A DNA stretch of 64,000 nucleotides from Trichoplax sp. H2. Taxonomy: Eukaryota; Placozoa; Uniplacotomia; Trichoplacea. Within the stretch, counting starts at the first letter, position 1. Each line of letters starts with the position of its first letter. Under the pieces are notes generated by a model, which did not search any database, was not told the DNA's origin, and saw nothing but the letters and a program-made list of their open reading frames with translations. The stretch lies in assembly GCA_003344405.1 (NCBI GenBank), contig NOWV01000124.1, forward strand, positions 163,694-227,693, read 5' to 3'. Both the position numbers and the translations under genes were made by a program. Shown piece after piece: positions 22,803-34,920 of the stretch.

Positions 22803-23959
22803 TGCGAATAGTAGTTGCTCAAGCATGGTGCAAGACTCTTATAGTGAAGAATAGTCTAATATATTCAGTTATCTGCGGAGTTCAGTTGGGAAATCAAGTT
22901 GGCGTATATCACTAACATAGAAACTGGAGATACTGGGAGAAGTAACTCGAGCTATTATAGTTGCACGAGAGATTCTTTACTTTGTTAATAAACGTTTCAT
23001 TTGTCGCCAAGAGAGCGTTGTGATGGAAGGTCACGTTCAATAATTATTGCGAAATAATTTCAATACAGATATTAATTGAAGACAGTTAAGTCAATTTATT
23101 CGCTAATGTTTAATTTTTCTAAGAAATTTAGATTGCTGCACCAAAATTCAATTTTTATCTCAATTATGTCGTCTAAATTAAATTACGCGTATTATCGATA
23201 AATTACAATTATTAATCTATGTGACAATACAAAAACTATATAAAAAGACAATGTTTTAACCTTTAGTAGGTCATGAACTATTAGAATACCAGGTATATTT
23301 CTAGTGATCCATGAGTAGATGTACCAGTTGTAGCAATCTTCTATAGTATATTACAGTTACAGTAGGCAATATCTTTGCTACTTTTTATAATACTGTATCC
23401 CAGTATCCAAACTACTAGGAAAATTCCTACAGGGCTCCGGCTATACTACTACGAGACCCACATATATGATTCTATTAATACAATTTACTTTTATTTAAAG
23501 TTACCGATTCTCGATTCCAATACTTTTGACCTTCCAACTTATTCTAAAGTGTCTCAACTTGCAACTTACGCTCTTACGCTTTAGCATGACTGTCACTCGT
23601 CTACAGATCAACTAACTACTAAACCTAAAGTTACATGATATTATATACAGTAGTGTACTACAGATCGTAATCCTACATGCAATCGGGATCGCTACAATTC
23701 TTATTATTGTACTACTCGTATATCCTTCTGGCATACCATCCGATTAGTAATGCGAGTATAATCACATTCATACTCACTTTTCAGTGTGTAATAGGGTTAC
23801 TATAACAATCGTAAACAATCTTAGCATTATGGTAGTATACCAGAAAAGCATATAATTAACTAAAGTACACTATACTACTAAACACGCACACTTCTTTCTC
23901 TAGTTATTACTTCATATTTAGCCATTAATTTTATATTGAGCTAGAAATCTAATCTAGTA

Positions 23960-24976
23960 TTAATAATTGTACATCGTTGCGGATACTAGAATGGATCGTC
24001 GGCGATATTCGGTAGCGGTCTTTCGTGTGATACACTTTTGTAGGTAATACCGAGATTTCTTCTTAATATTATAATCAAATTTCAGATATAAAAATGGATT
24101 TATCACGGAAATACCAACCGTTGTGGAATATGACACAAATGCAAGCACATAATATACCATATTTTCATCTCCCATCTGTCGTAGTGATTTTTTTGTTATG
24201 GCTATAGCTATTCCTGTTGCAAAGTATGGCCATGTTATCAATAAATAAGATGCAGCAGTGGCAATCAAAACTTGATTAAATTTTTTTTTTTTCATGTGCA
24301 AATTAATTCTAGTGTGGATTGAAATATTTCCAGGTCTAACATAGTTATATTGATGCTTGAATATGGTGCCATACATAAATAATAAAATACCAGTAGGTAT
24401 AAAGTAAATTATGATAATATTGACGATGAGGGATGCTATCGTGAAAGAGTTGATATGGATCATATCGCATACGACCGTTTCATCTGGATAGACGTCGACG
24501 TAAAATATTGTTGGAATATTAAAAATGATAGAAAGTATTAAGGCAAATGTTACCATTGATATTAATAGGTTTCGCCTATGTTTCGAATAGAACCTTAAAA
24601 ATGGTTTAATAATCACAAAATATCGATCAATACTGATTATGCATAAAGTAAATATGGAAAGAGTGTAAGAAGATTGGATAATATAGAAAAATATTCGGCA
24701 CATATACGATCCTAGGGTATAGTCAATATGCGCCATAGCGGCGATGGAAAATGATGTAGTACCTATCAATGTAGCTATGATATTCGAAACGAGAGAAATA
24801 CGAATTAAATAATATGGAGTTTTATAAAAAAAATTATCATTAACGATGACATAAAGTACGAAGACATTAACAATAAATCCTATAAATAAAACAGGAATAG
24901 ATGCAGCAGAAGCATAGACGCTAATAACACTGTAATATTTTTTTTCTTGATTAGAAATGTTGCCGGAGATATTCAT
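23960..24976 (-). CDS. Rhodopsin-like (class A) G protein-coupled receptor
   Basis: 338 residues, one exon, seven hydrophobic helices. Landmarks: two N-glycosylation sequons at the extreme N-terminus (NIS at 2-4 and 6-8), N37 of helix 1, Cys93 and Cys170 for the extracellular disulfide, SIDRYFVI with DRY at 117-119 ending helix 3, 'ITWPY' with Pro250 in helix 6, and NPFLY at 293-297 in helix 7. The third intracellular loop is short and basic (MKKKKF) and the tail is basic with several serines. Helix 1 has 'GFIVN' where most family members have GN. The ligand cannot be told; the overall look is peptide or orphan type rather than an amine receptor, as there is no helix-3 Asp in the usual place. 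It is a single-exon gene in a gene-poor region, with no related gene beside it. Confidence 0.93.
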   Translation of the reverse strand: MNISGNISNQEKKYYSVISVYASAASIPVLFIGFIVNVFVLYVIVNDNFFYKTPYYLIRISLVSNIIATLIGTTSFSIAAMAHIDYTLGSYMCRIFFYIIQSSYTLSIFTLCIISIDRYFVIIKPFLRFYSKHRRNLLISMVTFALILSIIFNIPTIFYVDVYPDETVVCDMIHINSFTIASLIVNIIIIYFIPTGILLFMYGTIFKHQYNYVRPGNISIHTRINLHMKKKKFNQVLIATAASYLLITWPYFATGIAIAITKKSLRQMGDENMVYYVLAFVSYSTTVGISVINPFLYLKFDYNIKKKSRYYLQKCITRKTATEYRRRSILVSATMYNY

Positions 24977-27900
24977 GACTCAATTCTTGCGGCGCCAACA
25001 GAATGTAAAACACAATCCTATTTGTAAATCATACAACCAAAAATCACTAAGTGAAGATTGTTTAAATCGTAACACAATATTATTTAATTTCAATCTAAAA
25101 TGCAAGCAACTTCGATTGGAAACAAAGAGCTTCTATTGTTTACAGTTTTGCTATTTAAACTTTTTAACTTCAATCTTTTATTGCTTTGATAATATATTAT
25201 ATATGAAGAGCAGACCAAAAATAAAGATATTAAATTTAGAGCTTGAGCTCTCGATTCTGGAATAAATTACTAGAGAATTGCTTCATCTCTTTGTTTGCAC
25301 AAATATTATTAATGCCCACTTTAAATATTGGTTTGACGCCGCCAGTAATGTACATGTTACTGTATAATATCTAGTTTATTTATGGACGATGTGAATGTAC
25401 GTAGTTGTTTATGTAGGACTATTTTACACAATTACATAATCAATCAGGTATGTAATATTTCTACAAGGCTTTTTAATTAGCTTATTGTCTGTAATATCAT
25501 TAACTTGAAAGCAAATATGGTTGCATTCGCGGCTCAGGCCGGAAAGTAACAATTGAGTACATTAGCACCAACGACATGTAATCATAATAATGAAGCGGTT
25601 CACTAGCATTTATCTTGAATCTAAACAATCTCAAAGTTTTTCGCATTACCACGATCAAGTCAGTTTAATTGAATATGTTTAAGGCATCTCAGATTGTTAC
25701 CGAACCGATAAGATCATTTGAGCAGGTAATAACTAAACTCCAATATCGAATTATTTGATATACTTAAAACTTAAATTTTGTTACACTAAACGGCATTTAA
25801 GGATAGTAATAAGAATAATGCATTCATGTCTACAATAGTATTTCAACGAGAGAATAAAAGTTTGCTTCAAATTTATTTGCATATTAATTTAATTTAAATT
25901 GCGATTTTTGTTGAATCTGGTGATAATTTTTATCAAATACATAGTCATATCGTCAACAGTAACAGAATTTGCTCAAAGAAGAGTTCTTAGTATCGAATAG
26001 ATATTGGAAATATCAGCTTGTTAAATATTCAAGGATAGCTTTCACAACAAAGCTGAATTTGATCTTGATATTGGTTGACTAGCAATGATTGATATGATGC
26101 GTTCGAAAGTATATTACGGTAGTGATGCCATAATATTGTTAAGTAGATAGAGCTACGATACTCGTTCAACACTAGGATCTCGAAGTACTGTTTTAGACAA
26201 GAAAAACAGAAAAGTAGAATAGTGTAGGAGAGAATCTGCTTGTATGCTAACAAGTTTTATGAACTCTTTTTAATTAGGAATGCTGATAGCAAACGTAATT
26301 TATTCTTGTGAAAGATTTTTCTACGGAACTAGAATTTTTTCACGAAATATAGTGCAGCTGTATTTAGGGAATAATAGTCATAGCGGTGGCTTTTGACTTT
26401 GTATCTAAATTATAAGAAACTTTTAATCGTTGCCAAGCTGGGTACTAACAATTAATAATAACTAAGTATAATTTAATTATACATTCCATATCAACTTCTA
26501 CACGTATCTAATAAATGTAAAGAGTTCATAGGTAATTAATTACTGCAACAATATCATCATATTTCTGAATAGAAATAGCTAGTATGCAGTTATATTACTA
26601 GAAACGAACTCGCACTATCTCAAATTCTAAGGTTGTAACCTATAACCGTTACCTAAGAGTAAAGAATAAAGGAAATCTCTAATTATTTCTAAACAAAATG
26701 TAAGTTTACAATAAAAATACTTTCAGTTCGTTAGTATCACTGCGGCTTTTATTATTAATTGTTTTATTGTAAATGAATTTATAAATAAATACCAAAAACA
26801 GATTGTTAGCTTGCCATGCTCAAACCGCAATAATAAGTTTCAGTCTGCAGATTGTTGGTTATGGAAGTTCGTAAATAATTAAAATATTTTCTATTTATAG
26901 AGAATGAAATATAAAGAATTTGCTATTGAGAGTCACCGATAAAAATAAATTTTGCCGCAGACATAATATATCTGACGCTACGGAAACTGCATCTGCTGAC
27001 TTCTATTTTTGAATCATATATGTATTTAGCTCGTTTCATTCATAGGTTGCTAATATATTTTTTGAAATTCTGCATTATTGCGCTCATAACTAATTTACTA
27101 CACTAATTGCATCATAAAATTTAAATTAACCCAGAATATTATCGGAAATGTTTGTGTTTTGTTTTATAGAAACATATCAAATATGCTGCTTCGTACTTTA
27201 ATAACTCTAAAACTTGAATCTCATTTGGAGCATATGTTGTGCTTCTGCTGGAACTGCTTAAAGTGTTGTATATATTTTTCGCTAGCAATATGATAAAATA
27301 AACTCTACATTCCGCCGACGCATTTAAAAATGTGAATAGCTAGATATTCAAATCTGGAACAATAGATGCCATATGAAGGTTAATTAAATTCAATCTCACC
27401 ATTGTTAATATCTAATTTTAAATACCCTCATTTATTCTTAGCTAAGGCATAGACTAAAAAATATGTTAGTAGACCATAGCTATAGCAAAATTTGCATGGC
27501 TTTAATTATAAACTTCCTTCACCGTACGATCATTGACAATAACTTGTTACATAAGAGTAAGATATTCGCTTCGATGAAGAAAAAGGCTTCTAGCAGATTT
27601 TTATGAATGACTGTTATATGAATTAAGACTCTAAACTGATAATTAAAACTCAAAGTGACAACGACGAATTCTCATCATTTTCATTGAATATTTATGTTTT
27701 GGTAAGAAAATAATTGGGAGTTTTTTCCATTTGCTCAATACTGAATTATGATTGCAGGTTACAGTATTACAATTATCTTTTTCTAACATACGTTTATTTC
27801 ACAGTTTACAGTTAAATGAATTTTTTACGAAATATCAATTTAAAATTTCTATATTACCCATTGTATTTACTAGAAATGCGTGAAAATATATCGTTGTTAA

Positions 27901-29851
27901 TTTATAATTATTATCACGACTATATTATAATAGACAGTTGCATTCTTACAATCAATCGTTTTATCTTGATTTACTAAAAACTGGTTCGGTTTCTATTGTG
28001 CACCACAATATTAAGATAAAGATAGATATTTATTACTACTACTGGGATAGGCATCTCGAATTTTTTGTTCTGTCTGATGATATCCTGAAGTTAATAGCAA
28101 TTAACGGTGATAAGTATTTGATTTGTGCGATAACTATCAGTTTCTACTCAATTATGATAAGGCAACGAAAAAATCGTTAGCTTTTTAACTTATATATAAA
28201 GTTATGTTCCTAAATTGTAAAAGTAATCAAAAAATCGCTTAACACAGTACTCGTAGTGCAACAAGTAGAATAATGTTATGTATATAGATTGCTAGTAAAT
28301 ATTTAATGCATTTCCGGTAAAGGAAAGTGAATTAGGCAGATACTTAATTTATAGGAATGCTCAAAAGTCAGATCGTGTTCTGATCATGGTTGATTAATCT
28401 CCTGTTATATGGATGCTTAACGTATACTAAAGTAGAGTTTAAAGTTACACTAACTTAGATCTAAAAGCATACGGTACAGCTGACAAAGTTTATTAGTGTT
28501 CAGATTTCTTTAAGCACTCTGTAGCAGCTAGCAGATCTAGTTAGAAAATATAAAAATAGGTTACTTTTTATAGTAAAGAGAGTTCTAGAATTGATCCTAG
28601 AAAAGACAAGTGTCAGTGCTTTACCGCTGTTGGAGGTAGTAGCTGTCTTACAAGAGTGGTTGTAACATGGCTACAAATATAGAATAGAAAATACTGTAGG
28701 ATCCGTCTCAAATAGCCTAAAAAGCTCCTCTTAAAGTTTAAATTTCTTAAAAATAGCTCAATTATTCAATATCAAAGTAAGATATGGTATAAAAGATTGA
28801 TCGCACATTTAAAAGGGCTAAAATATATCAATTATGCGGAACAGAAATCATTTGATTTAAGAAATACGTTACAACAGGAAAGTATCACACACTTTCGTAT
28901 TTTATAATAACTAGTACAAACTCACGTCACTTTGCAGACGGTTTACGATAATGCACCCATTTATTAATAATTAACAGATAGTATTACCGTTGCCATTCGA
29001 CATTATATATAATATATCCCGTCAATAGCCAGGCACTACTATATTCACAGCTATGCTTCTAGAATACTACTTTTCGATAATGCATTCACGGATGAAATGC
29101 TATGAAATGCTATATTAAGATTAGTTAATGATACAAAGCACATTATGATAACTAATGTACGTTGATGGACATACCAAGTTAAGATTAGCAGGTGCTGTAA
29201 GATATCTATACTGCGATACAACATCCTGTTAAAATTAAAAAGTTATTCCAGATTTACCTTACTGGGCAGTACTAGTTTACTATAGCTAAGTTTATTACAT
29301 AAGAGACGGCTAAAACGCTTAACATCAATTACTCCTTCTGATATAGAGGCACTGTAATAAGCATGAATTAGAGAAAACAATTTCCGAAAACGCGATGATG
29401 AATTAATCGACGCTATGATAAGCGCTTTCAAGCTAAAACCAAAGATCTTTGCTACAAAATATATTATAATTCGCGTAAACTGAAAAAATAACAGTTACAA
29501 TCAATATCTATTTATAATGTGGAAGGTAGAATAGCGGTGTTAGTAAGCCCTACAGAAATTATCGCTAATGGAGACTGATTTTAATGAAATCTTAAAATAG
29601 AAATGATACTATTACAAAATAATAAAGATTAATGACATACGGTATGAATGTGATAGAGTAAATATATCATCATAGTATCTCCTACTGTAATGCCTGAAAA
29701 ATTTTAAAGGTAGTTTATTCAATGTATTCAAATTATTCTACGTATGGATGGTACAATTCAAAATTTGTAACGAAAAAAAATATTACTATTACAGAATATT
29801 AACACCATGAGCTCACTTTCAGGTTTGTCCTCCCTGATATCTACCTACATT
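24977..29851. other. Long gene-poor AT-rich stretch
   Basis: Nearly 5 kb without a supportable gene. ORFs at 24957-25265 (102 codons), 26029-26253 and 27938-28180 have low-complexity, AT-driven composition and no domains. A dispersed repeat copy lies at 29103-29228 and another repeat block starts near 29750. Confidence 0.45.
29103..29228. repeat. Dispersed repeat, copy 2
   Basis: Partner of 22263-22395: it carries 'tgctatattaagattagtta', 'ggacataccaagttaagatt' and 'caggtgctgtaagatatc' with a handful of substitutions. The outer flanks differ, which bounds the shared element to about 125-130 bp. Confidence 0.8.
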
Positions 29852-29945
29852 ACGATTCTAAATACTGAACAGTAACACGTATAACATCATAGGTAACGGT
29901 ATTTCAACAAATATCAAAGCATATTATCTGACGAAAATAAGGTAA
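29750..29945. repeat. Dispersed repeat related to 63290-63610
   Basis: 'aatttgtaacga', 'attacagaat', 'tttcaggtttgtcctcc' and, further on, 'attatctgacgaaaataagg' occur in the same order near 63295, 63330, 63352 and 63590. The copies are diverged and separated by more than 33 kb. Confidence 0.6.
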
Positions 29946-30324
29946 CAATTAGCTAGAGTAAGTCTTTATGAGACAATCAGTGATAATAGTCCCTTGTGAA
30001 ATCATCATCATAATTTTAAGTTAAATACTTTTATCACTATGATATTGTAGCTATTTTGATAGCAATTTCAAAAAATGAAATTATATTATATTAACTTTGT
30101 CTCTTTTTACCTGGTTTAACATTTACTATTGTAAGTAAGATAGCTAAATGGAACGACGCAAATTCTTGTTACTGAGCTTCATATAAATTTATATATCTAA
30201 TGTATTGATTTCTTTAATATTTAGTAGTTTATAGCGTTAGATTGTCTTAAAACCTATGTCTAATTTACTTTTAAGTACAATTTGAGTAATTAGCTACACT
30301 TTAATAGACAAGGAATTTTAATAA
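29852..30324. repeat. Left copy of a gap-flanking duplication (short allele)
   Basis: 473 bp that match 30345-31383 almost base for base, except that the right copy carries about 566 extra bases between 30580 and 31150. The copy starts at 'acgattctaaatactg' and ends exactly at the N gap. The matching ends on both sides of the gap point to two haplotypes placed in tandem by the assembler. Confidence 0.85.
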
Positions 30325-30344
30325 NNNNNNNNNNNNNNNNNNNN
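30325..30344. other. Assembly gap (20 N)
   Basis: A run of exactly 20 N, so the length is probably a placeholder. The right flank begins with the same bases that begin the left repeat copy. Confidence 0.99.
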
Positions 30345-31383
30345 ACGATTCTAAATACTGAACAGTAACACGTATAACATCATAGGTAACGGTATTTCAA
30401 CAAATATCAAAGCATATTATCTGACGAAAATAAGGTAACAATTAGCTAGAGTAAGTCTTTATGAGACAATCAGTGATAATAGTCCCTTGTGAAATCATCA
30501 TCATAATTTTAAGTAAAATACTTTTATCACTATGATATTGTAGCTATTTTGATAGCAATTTCAAAAAATAAAATTATATTGATGTTGTCGTAGTAACTTT
30601 GTGTTTGAACAGGATAAATTATTGTTTTATTTTTAGTAAAGTTTATTGTCAAGCAATCATCACCAGGTAAGTATCACTAAGGACAAATTTATCGAATTAT
30701 TCATCAAAGTAATAAATAGTTTTTTCTATTTTCATTATTTTAGCCGAACAGGTTTATTCATTATAATTCTCCCGGTGAAAGATATTCTGCTCTGAACTTA
30801 ATTTTATTATTGCTAGCCCAGAAAAAAATTAAAGTAGGGTAGCGTAATTTCGATATAATTTCACAGAATTTATTTATTTTCAGCCAATAATGAAATTTTT
30901 CCAGGTGCCTTTATGCTATTTAAACGTGGCCATTTAGTTTTAAAATCCTACATAACGTTTATTAGCTTATAACTACTTTTCCACGAGATTTATATAACGA
31001 TTAGAAAGCTTAACGGCATTTACTGAGCAACTTACTGCAAAAAGGATGGCAGTAAAATGGTTTATTGTGTTGTTCTGTATCTTACTGATTTCTTGAAATA
31101 TAAAATAATTTCTTGTGCATAAGAACGCAATAATTGCTCGTTTTATTTATTAACTTTGTCTCTTTTTACCTGGTTTAACATTTACTATTGTAAGTAAGAT
31201 AGCTAAATGGAACGACACAAATTCTTGTTACTGAGCTTCATATAAATTTATATATCTAAAGTATTGATTTCTTTAATATTTAGTAGTTTATAGCGTTAGA
31301 TTGTCTTAAAACCTATGTCTAATTTACTTTTAAGTACAATTTGAGTAATTAGCTACACTTTAATAGACAAGGAATTTTAATAA
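30345..31383. repeat. Right copy of the gap-flanking duplication (long allele)
   Basis: Near-identical to 29852-30324 over its first 236 and last 235 bases. A unique insert occupies about 30581-31149. It has no ORF, no clear terminal inverted repeat and no obvious target-site duplication, so I cannot call it a transposon. Confidence 0.85.
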
Positions 31384-31562
31384 CTCCCATCTCTTAGCTA
31401 GTAAGAGATTATACAGCTTCTACGTGGGACCGCGACTACTTGATCAATTTTACCAGTTAGCTTGATGGATGATTCCTGAACATGAATTTCATCGTGCCAT
31501 TCCATGTAAAAAGCGTTCAAGGATAGGTTACAGAAAGGAAATTAAACTCTATCTCTTATCGA

Positions 31563-32174
31563 TCATGAAATAAACCACACGTAAGCTTTTATAAAATAAA
31601 ATTGTAAAATTCCAATAATTATTCCACAGATCACATCACTAATATGATGTCTTCCTGATAGTATACGTGAAACAGAGAGTAAAAGTGCCCATAAAACAAT
31701 CATCACCTTGTTCATGACAGTAATAAACGAATATTGAAGGAATATACAAGCCATAAGCGATGCTCTTGTAGCATGACCAGAAGGAAATGAATGTCGATCG
31801 ACATAACCAGTTAGGTACATATCATTCCTATTGGTAGCTGGTCTACTACGGCGAAATGTTGCCTTCAAGACAATAATGACTAAAATATCGACCCACCAAG
31901 CAGTCATAATATTCTGATAGAATGGTTTCATGATTGGATCACGCCAAGAATGATAGAGGAGAGCAGTTACAGCCAGCAGCCAGAGCACGCCATGCCCAGA
32001 ATATTCCCACAGTAGTAACACCTTTCTAGTATGGCTACCGGTGAAAAATCCAACATCCCTTTCTGAGCAAATACATAATTTCTTGGAAAATTGACGATCA
32101 TAATCAATAATCTGATGAAAGATTGAATTTTGGCTATTTCCCTTCATCTTTGATTCGGAGGGAGTTTTCGCCAT
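31563..32174 (-). CDS. PAP2-family phosphatase, PLPP6-like (polyisoprenoid diphosphate phosphatase type)
   Basis: 203-residue membrane phosphatase. All three catalytic signatures are present: KATFRRSRP (104-112), PSGH (131-134) and SRILSGRHHISD (169-180, with Arg170, nucleophilic His176 and Asp180). The 'DRHSFPSGHATRASL' context is very close to animal PLPP6, which removes phosphate from presqualene and other isoprenoid diphosphates at the endoplasmic reticulum. Hydrophobic segments lie before motif 1, between motifs 2 and 3, and after motif 3. The N-terminus (1-30) is hydrophilic and short compared with vertebrate PLPP6 (about 295 residues). Single exon. Its start codon faces that of a second PLPP6-like gene 1.5 kb away. 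The substrate is inferred from the family. Confidence 0.92.
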   Translation of the reverse strand: MAKTPSESKMKGNSQNSIFHQIIDYDRQFSKKLCICSERDVGFFTGSHTRKVLLLWEYSGHGVLWLLAVTALLYHSWRDPIMKPFYQNIMTAWWVDILVIIVLKATFRRSRPATNRNDMYLTGYVDRHSFPSGHATRASLMACIFLQYSFITVMNKVMIVLWALLLSVSRILSGRHHISDVICGIIIGILQFYFIKAYVWFIS

Positions 32175-33669
32175 GTTGGCGTATTACAATACAGCTTGCT
32201 TTACCGATGTTTAAAATTTCAGTAAGGCTTTCTTAACTTGTTAATGATCTACGTGTAAACGTGGGGTTCAATAATGTTAAAATGATATCAAAATTGGCTA
32301 AGAAATTAATCCCTGATCAGCAACTTCAAAAGCTCTATCAATGTCAACCTATCACTCCACTGAAGTAAGACAATGTTGATATCATAGCTTGTACACCATA
32401 GGATAAAGACTAACTAGCTTTCCTGAGTCTATTACTTTGCTAAGTCTACACTTTAGGACTACTTTAATTTGAAGTGGACGTGGCCAATCTCTTCACTATA
32501 ACCTGAAATTATGGTTTCCAATCAGCATCTCCTTGAAGCTTTTACTCTACTCTTAAATCAGCCAGGACTAGACCGTTCAAATTGGATCTCGATGGCAGTA
32601 GCCTCTACAACGCATACTCAAAACTAAATCAATTAATTCATGGCATCTTATTTACATAATTGCCTATAGGCAGTTAAGGTTTCCAAAGCATTTCTATGTA
32701 TTACAACGGATGTAAAGACTACACAGAAGCTGCTCTTATATTACCAGGCTGTAACGACTTTAAACACATATATATCTTGGTGTTGGATAGAAAGTTGACG
32801 TTGACTTTATCCATTTCCGAGGCATGCTATCTATTGCTGATCTGAGAAATAAATCGTAATATTTTCTTCAAGGTGAGCAGTTCGAGAATAGAAAGGTAAA
32901 GTTTGAAGGAGAATAAAACATCTTTATGTCTTTATATGCAATGAGATTCTTGCTTTTAGCAACTCGTTATATTTTGGCTACGAAAACTGCAGTAAACATT
33001 CCACTATTACTACCATATTAAAATTACTGTAGGATATTGAATAAAACTTTGATCTACAAACTGCAATCATTGCGTGCTTATTTCTCCTTGCTAAAGAAAT
33101 CACCGTCAAGCTGAGGCAGGATTAAATATCCAGTGTTACGAAGCTTGATGCACTGTGATAAGTGGCTAGAAGTACAGTTGCTGATGATTATTAATTTTTA
33201 ATCGCATTTCCACTGAAGCTACGCTAGAGTTCACTAGTACTAAGTTGTAACAGTTATTAATAAAATATTTAATAACCTAAACTTATCGCTGGACTCCATT
33301 TCTATAGTATAGGAATAAGTTAGTTTTCCTTTACTGATCTCCGGAGTTAGTCGGGAACCTGAAGAGTAGATAGTTTAGTTCAGGAACGATCACGAAAGCG
33401 GTTTTGTGACACCAGTCATATAAGAAGCCGTATCAACACAAGCTTTCTAGATTGGAAATCCCTTTGCCTACTCTAGCTTAGAGACAGCGAATTAGATATA
33501 TTTCATCGTTTTATTGTCATACTTCACAAAATTATTTCTTGACGTTATACCAGCGATTGCAAAGCTTACTTGAAGTCCATCTTAGACCAATCAGCATTCC
33601 TAATTTATCTTCCTTTTGATGCATTTCATCAAGTTGTCCATAGAGTGAAGAATAGCCTATAAGATTGTC
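32175..33669. other. Shared upstream region of two divergent PLPP6-like genes
   Basis: 1.5 kb between two head-to-head start codons. I see no ORF, no array and no strong TATA box next to either start. Promoters for both genes should lie here. Confidence 0.4.
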
Positions 33670-34365
33670 ATGAGAAAGAGCAACAGATCTACACGGGGGA
33701 ATGCTCAATCTAATGTAAAGTTACAGGATCCGTCCACGATATCGAAGTCAGCCAACCGTTCCCACTCTGCCACTAGAGATGGAGCAAGCAATAGCCTATT
33801 AGGAGTAGTTGTCAGCTCAATCATCTCACTTGATGAGCAATTATCCAATAAATTGTTTATTTCTTCTGGAAAAGACATTGGATTTCTTTCAGGAAGTCTG
33901 ATAAGAAAATTTCTGCTTTGGTGTGAATATTCCGGCCATGAAATCCTGTGGTTTATGCTGATATCTCTTTCGCTATGGTTATACCGTCATGATCCTGTTT
34001 CATTATCTTTCAATTTGAATCTTGCCATAGCTTTCGTTTTAGATATTATCATTGTTGTCTGCTTGAAAATGTTATTTCAAAGGCGAAGACCCGAAGCAAA
34101 TAAGATCGATATGTATGTTCTAGCGTCGGTAGATCACTATTCTTTTCCATCTGGGCATGCAAGTAGAATAACAGCCTTAGCATGTATATTACTGCACCAT
34201 CCAGTTCTACACAACGGTTATAAAATTTATGTATTAGCATGGGTTATTATTGTCTCTTTGTCACGTACGTTAGCTGGAAGACATTTCCTTGGCGATGTTC
34301 TATGTGGTAACTTGATAGGATTACTAGAACATTACTTCACCCAATCATTCCTATGGATTAGTTAG
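33670..34365 (+). CDS. PAP2-family phosphatase, PLPP6-like, second gene
   Basis: 231 residues, single exon. Motifs: KMLFQRRRP (133-141), PSGH (160-163) and SRTLAGRHFLGD (198-209, catalytic His205 and Asp209). It is clearly a paralogue of the minus-strand gene nearby: both share the 'LLWxEYSGHxxLWxxxxxxL' segment before motif 1 and end in an 'F.W.S' tail. The N-terminus (about 45 residues) is Ser/Arg/Asn-rich and hydrophilic, longer than in the paralogue and probably cytosolic. Expected role: dephosphorylation of isoprenoid or similar lipid phosphates in the ER membrane. The last 80 or so coding bases plus the 3' flank are repeated twice immediately downstream. Confidence 0.92.
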   Translation: MRKSNRSTRGNAQSNVKLQDPSTISKSANRSHSATRDGASNSLLGVVVSSIISLDEQLSNKLFISSGKDIGFLSGSLIRKFLLWCEYSGHEILWFMLISLSLWLYRHDPVSLSFNLNLAIAFVLDIIIVVCLKMLFQRRRPEANKIDMYVLASVDHYSFPSGHASRITALACILLHHPVLHNGYKIYVLAWVIIVSLSRTLAGRHFLGDVLCGNLIGLLEHYFTQSFLWIS

Positions 34366-34920
34366 CGTTAAAATGGAGATCAATAATAATAATTTGAAAC
34401 AAGACGATTAGCATCAAGATTTGCATTGGAGGTTATACTTGTGCAGAAGCTTTAAGAGGGTATTAGCAGTATTCAACGCTAATGCACAAATATTTTCCTT
34501 GGCGATATTCTATGTGGTAACTTGACAGGATTGCTAGAACATTACCTCACCAAATCATTCCTATGGATTAGTTAGCGTTAAAGTGGAGATCAATAATACT
34601 AATTTGAAGCAAAACGATTAAAATCAAGATTTGCATTGGAGATTATACTCGTGCAGAAGCTTTAAGAGGGCACCGGCAGTATTCAACGCTAATGCATAAG
34701 TATTTTCCTTGGTGATGTTCTATGTGGTAACTTGATAGGATTGCTAGAACATTACCTCACCAAATTATTCCTATGGATTAGTTAGCGTTAAAGTGGAGAT
34801 CCATAAGACTAATTTGAAGCAAGACGATTAGCATCAAGATTTTCATTAGAGGCTATACTTGTGTCTAAACTTTAAGAGGGCATCATCAACATTCAGCGCT
34901 AATGCATAAGTATTTGGGAT
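34281..34920 (+). repeat. Three-fold 209 bp repeat of the PLPP6-like gene 3' end
   Basis: Unit 1 contains the true C-terminal codons from about 34284 to the stop. Units 2 (from about 34491) and 3 (from about 34700) repeat 'tttccttggcgatnttctat', 'catt.ctcacca' and the stop 'gattagttagcgtt', then the 3' flank. In units 2 and 3 the final coding frame is preserved with mostly minor changes (for example QSFLW to KSFLW or KLFLW), but no upstream coding sequence is attached. Confidence 0.9.

Larger units (their letters stand above)
20971..23959. other. Gene-poor intergenic stretch
   Basis: Holds one GC-rich hairpin (22773-22802) and one dispersed repeat (22263-22395), both listed separately. The ORFs at 22207-22476 and 22269-22505 overlap each other on opposite strands inside the dispersed repeat, and 23375-23584 has no domain. 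No gene supported. Confidence 0.45.

Noticed and set aside
24957-25265. 102-codon plus-strand ORF overlapping the GPCR start
   Set aside because: AT-driven composition, overlaps the receptor start by a few codons on the other strand, and has no recognisable family.
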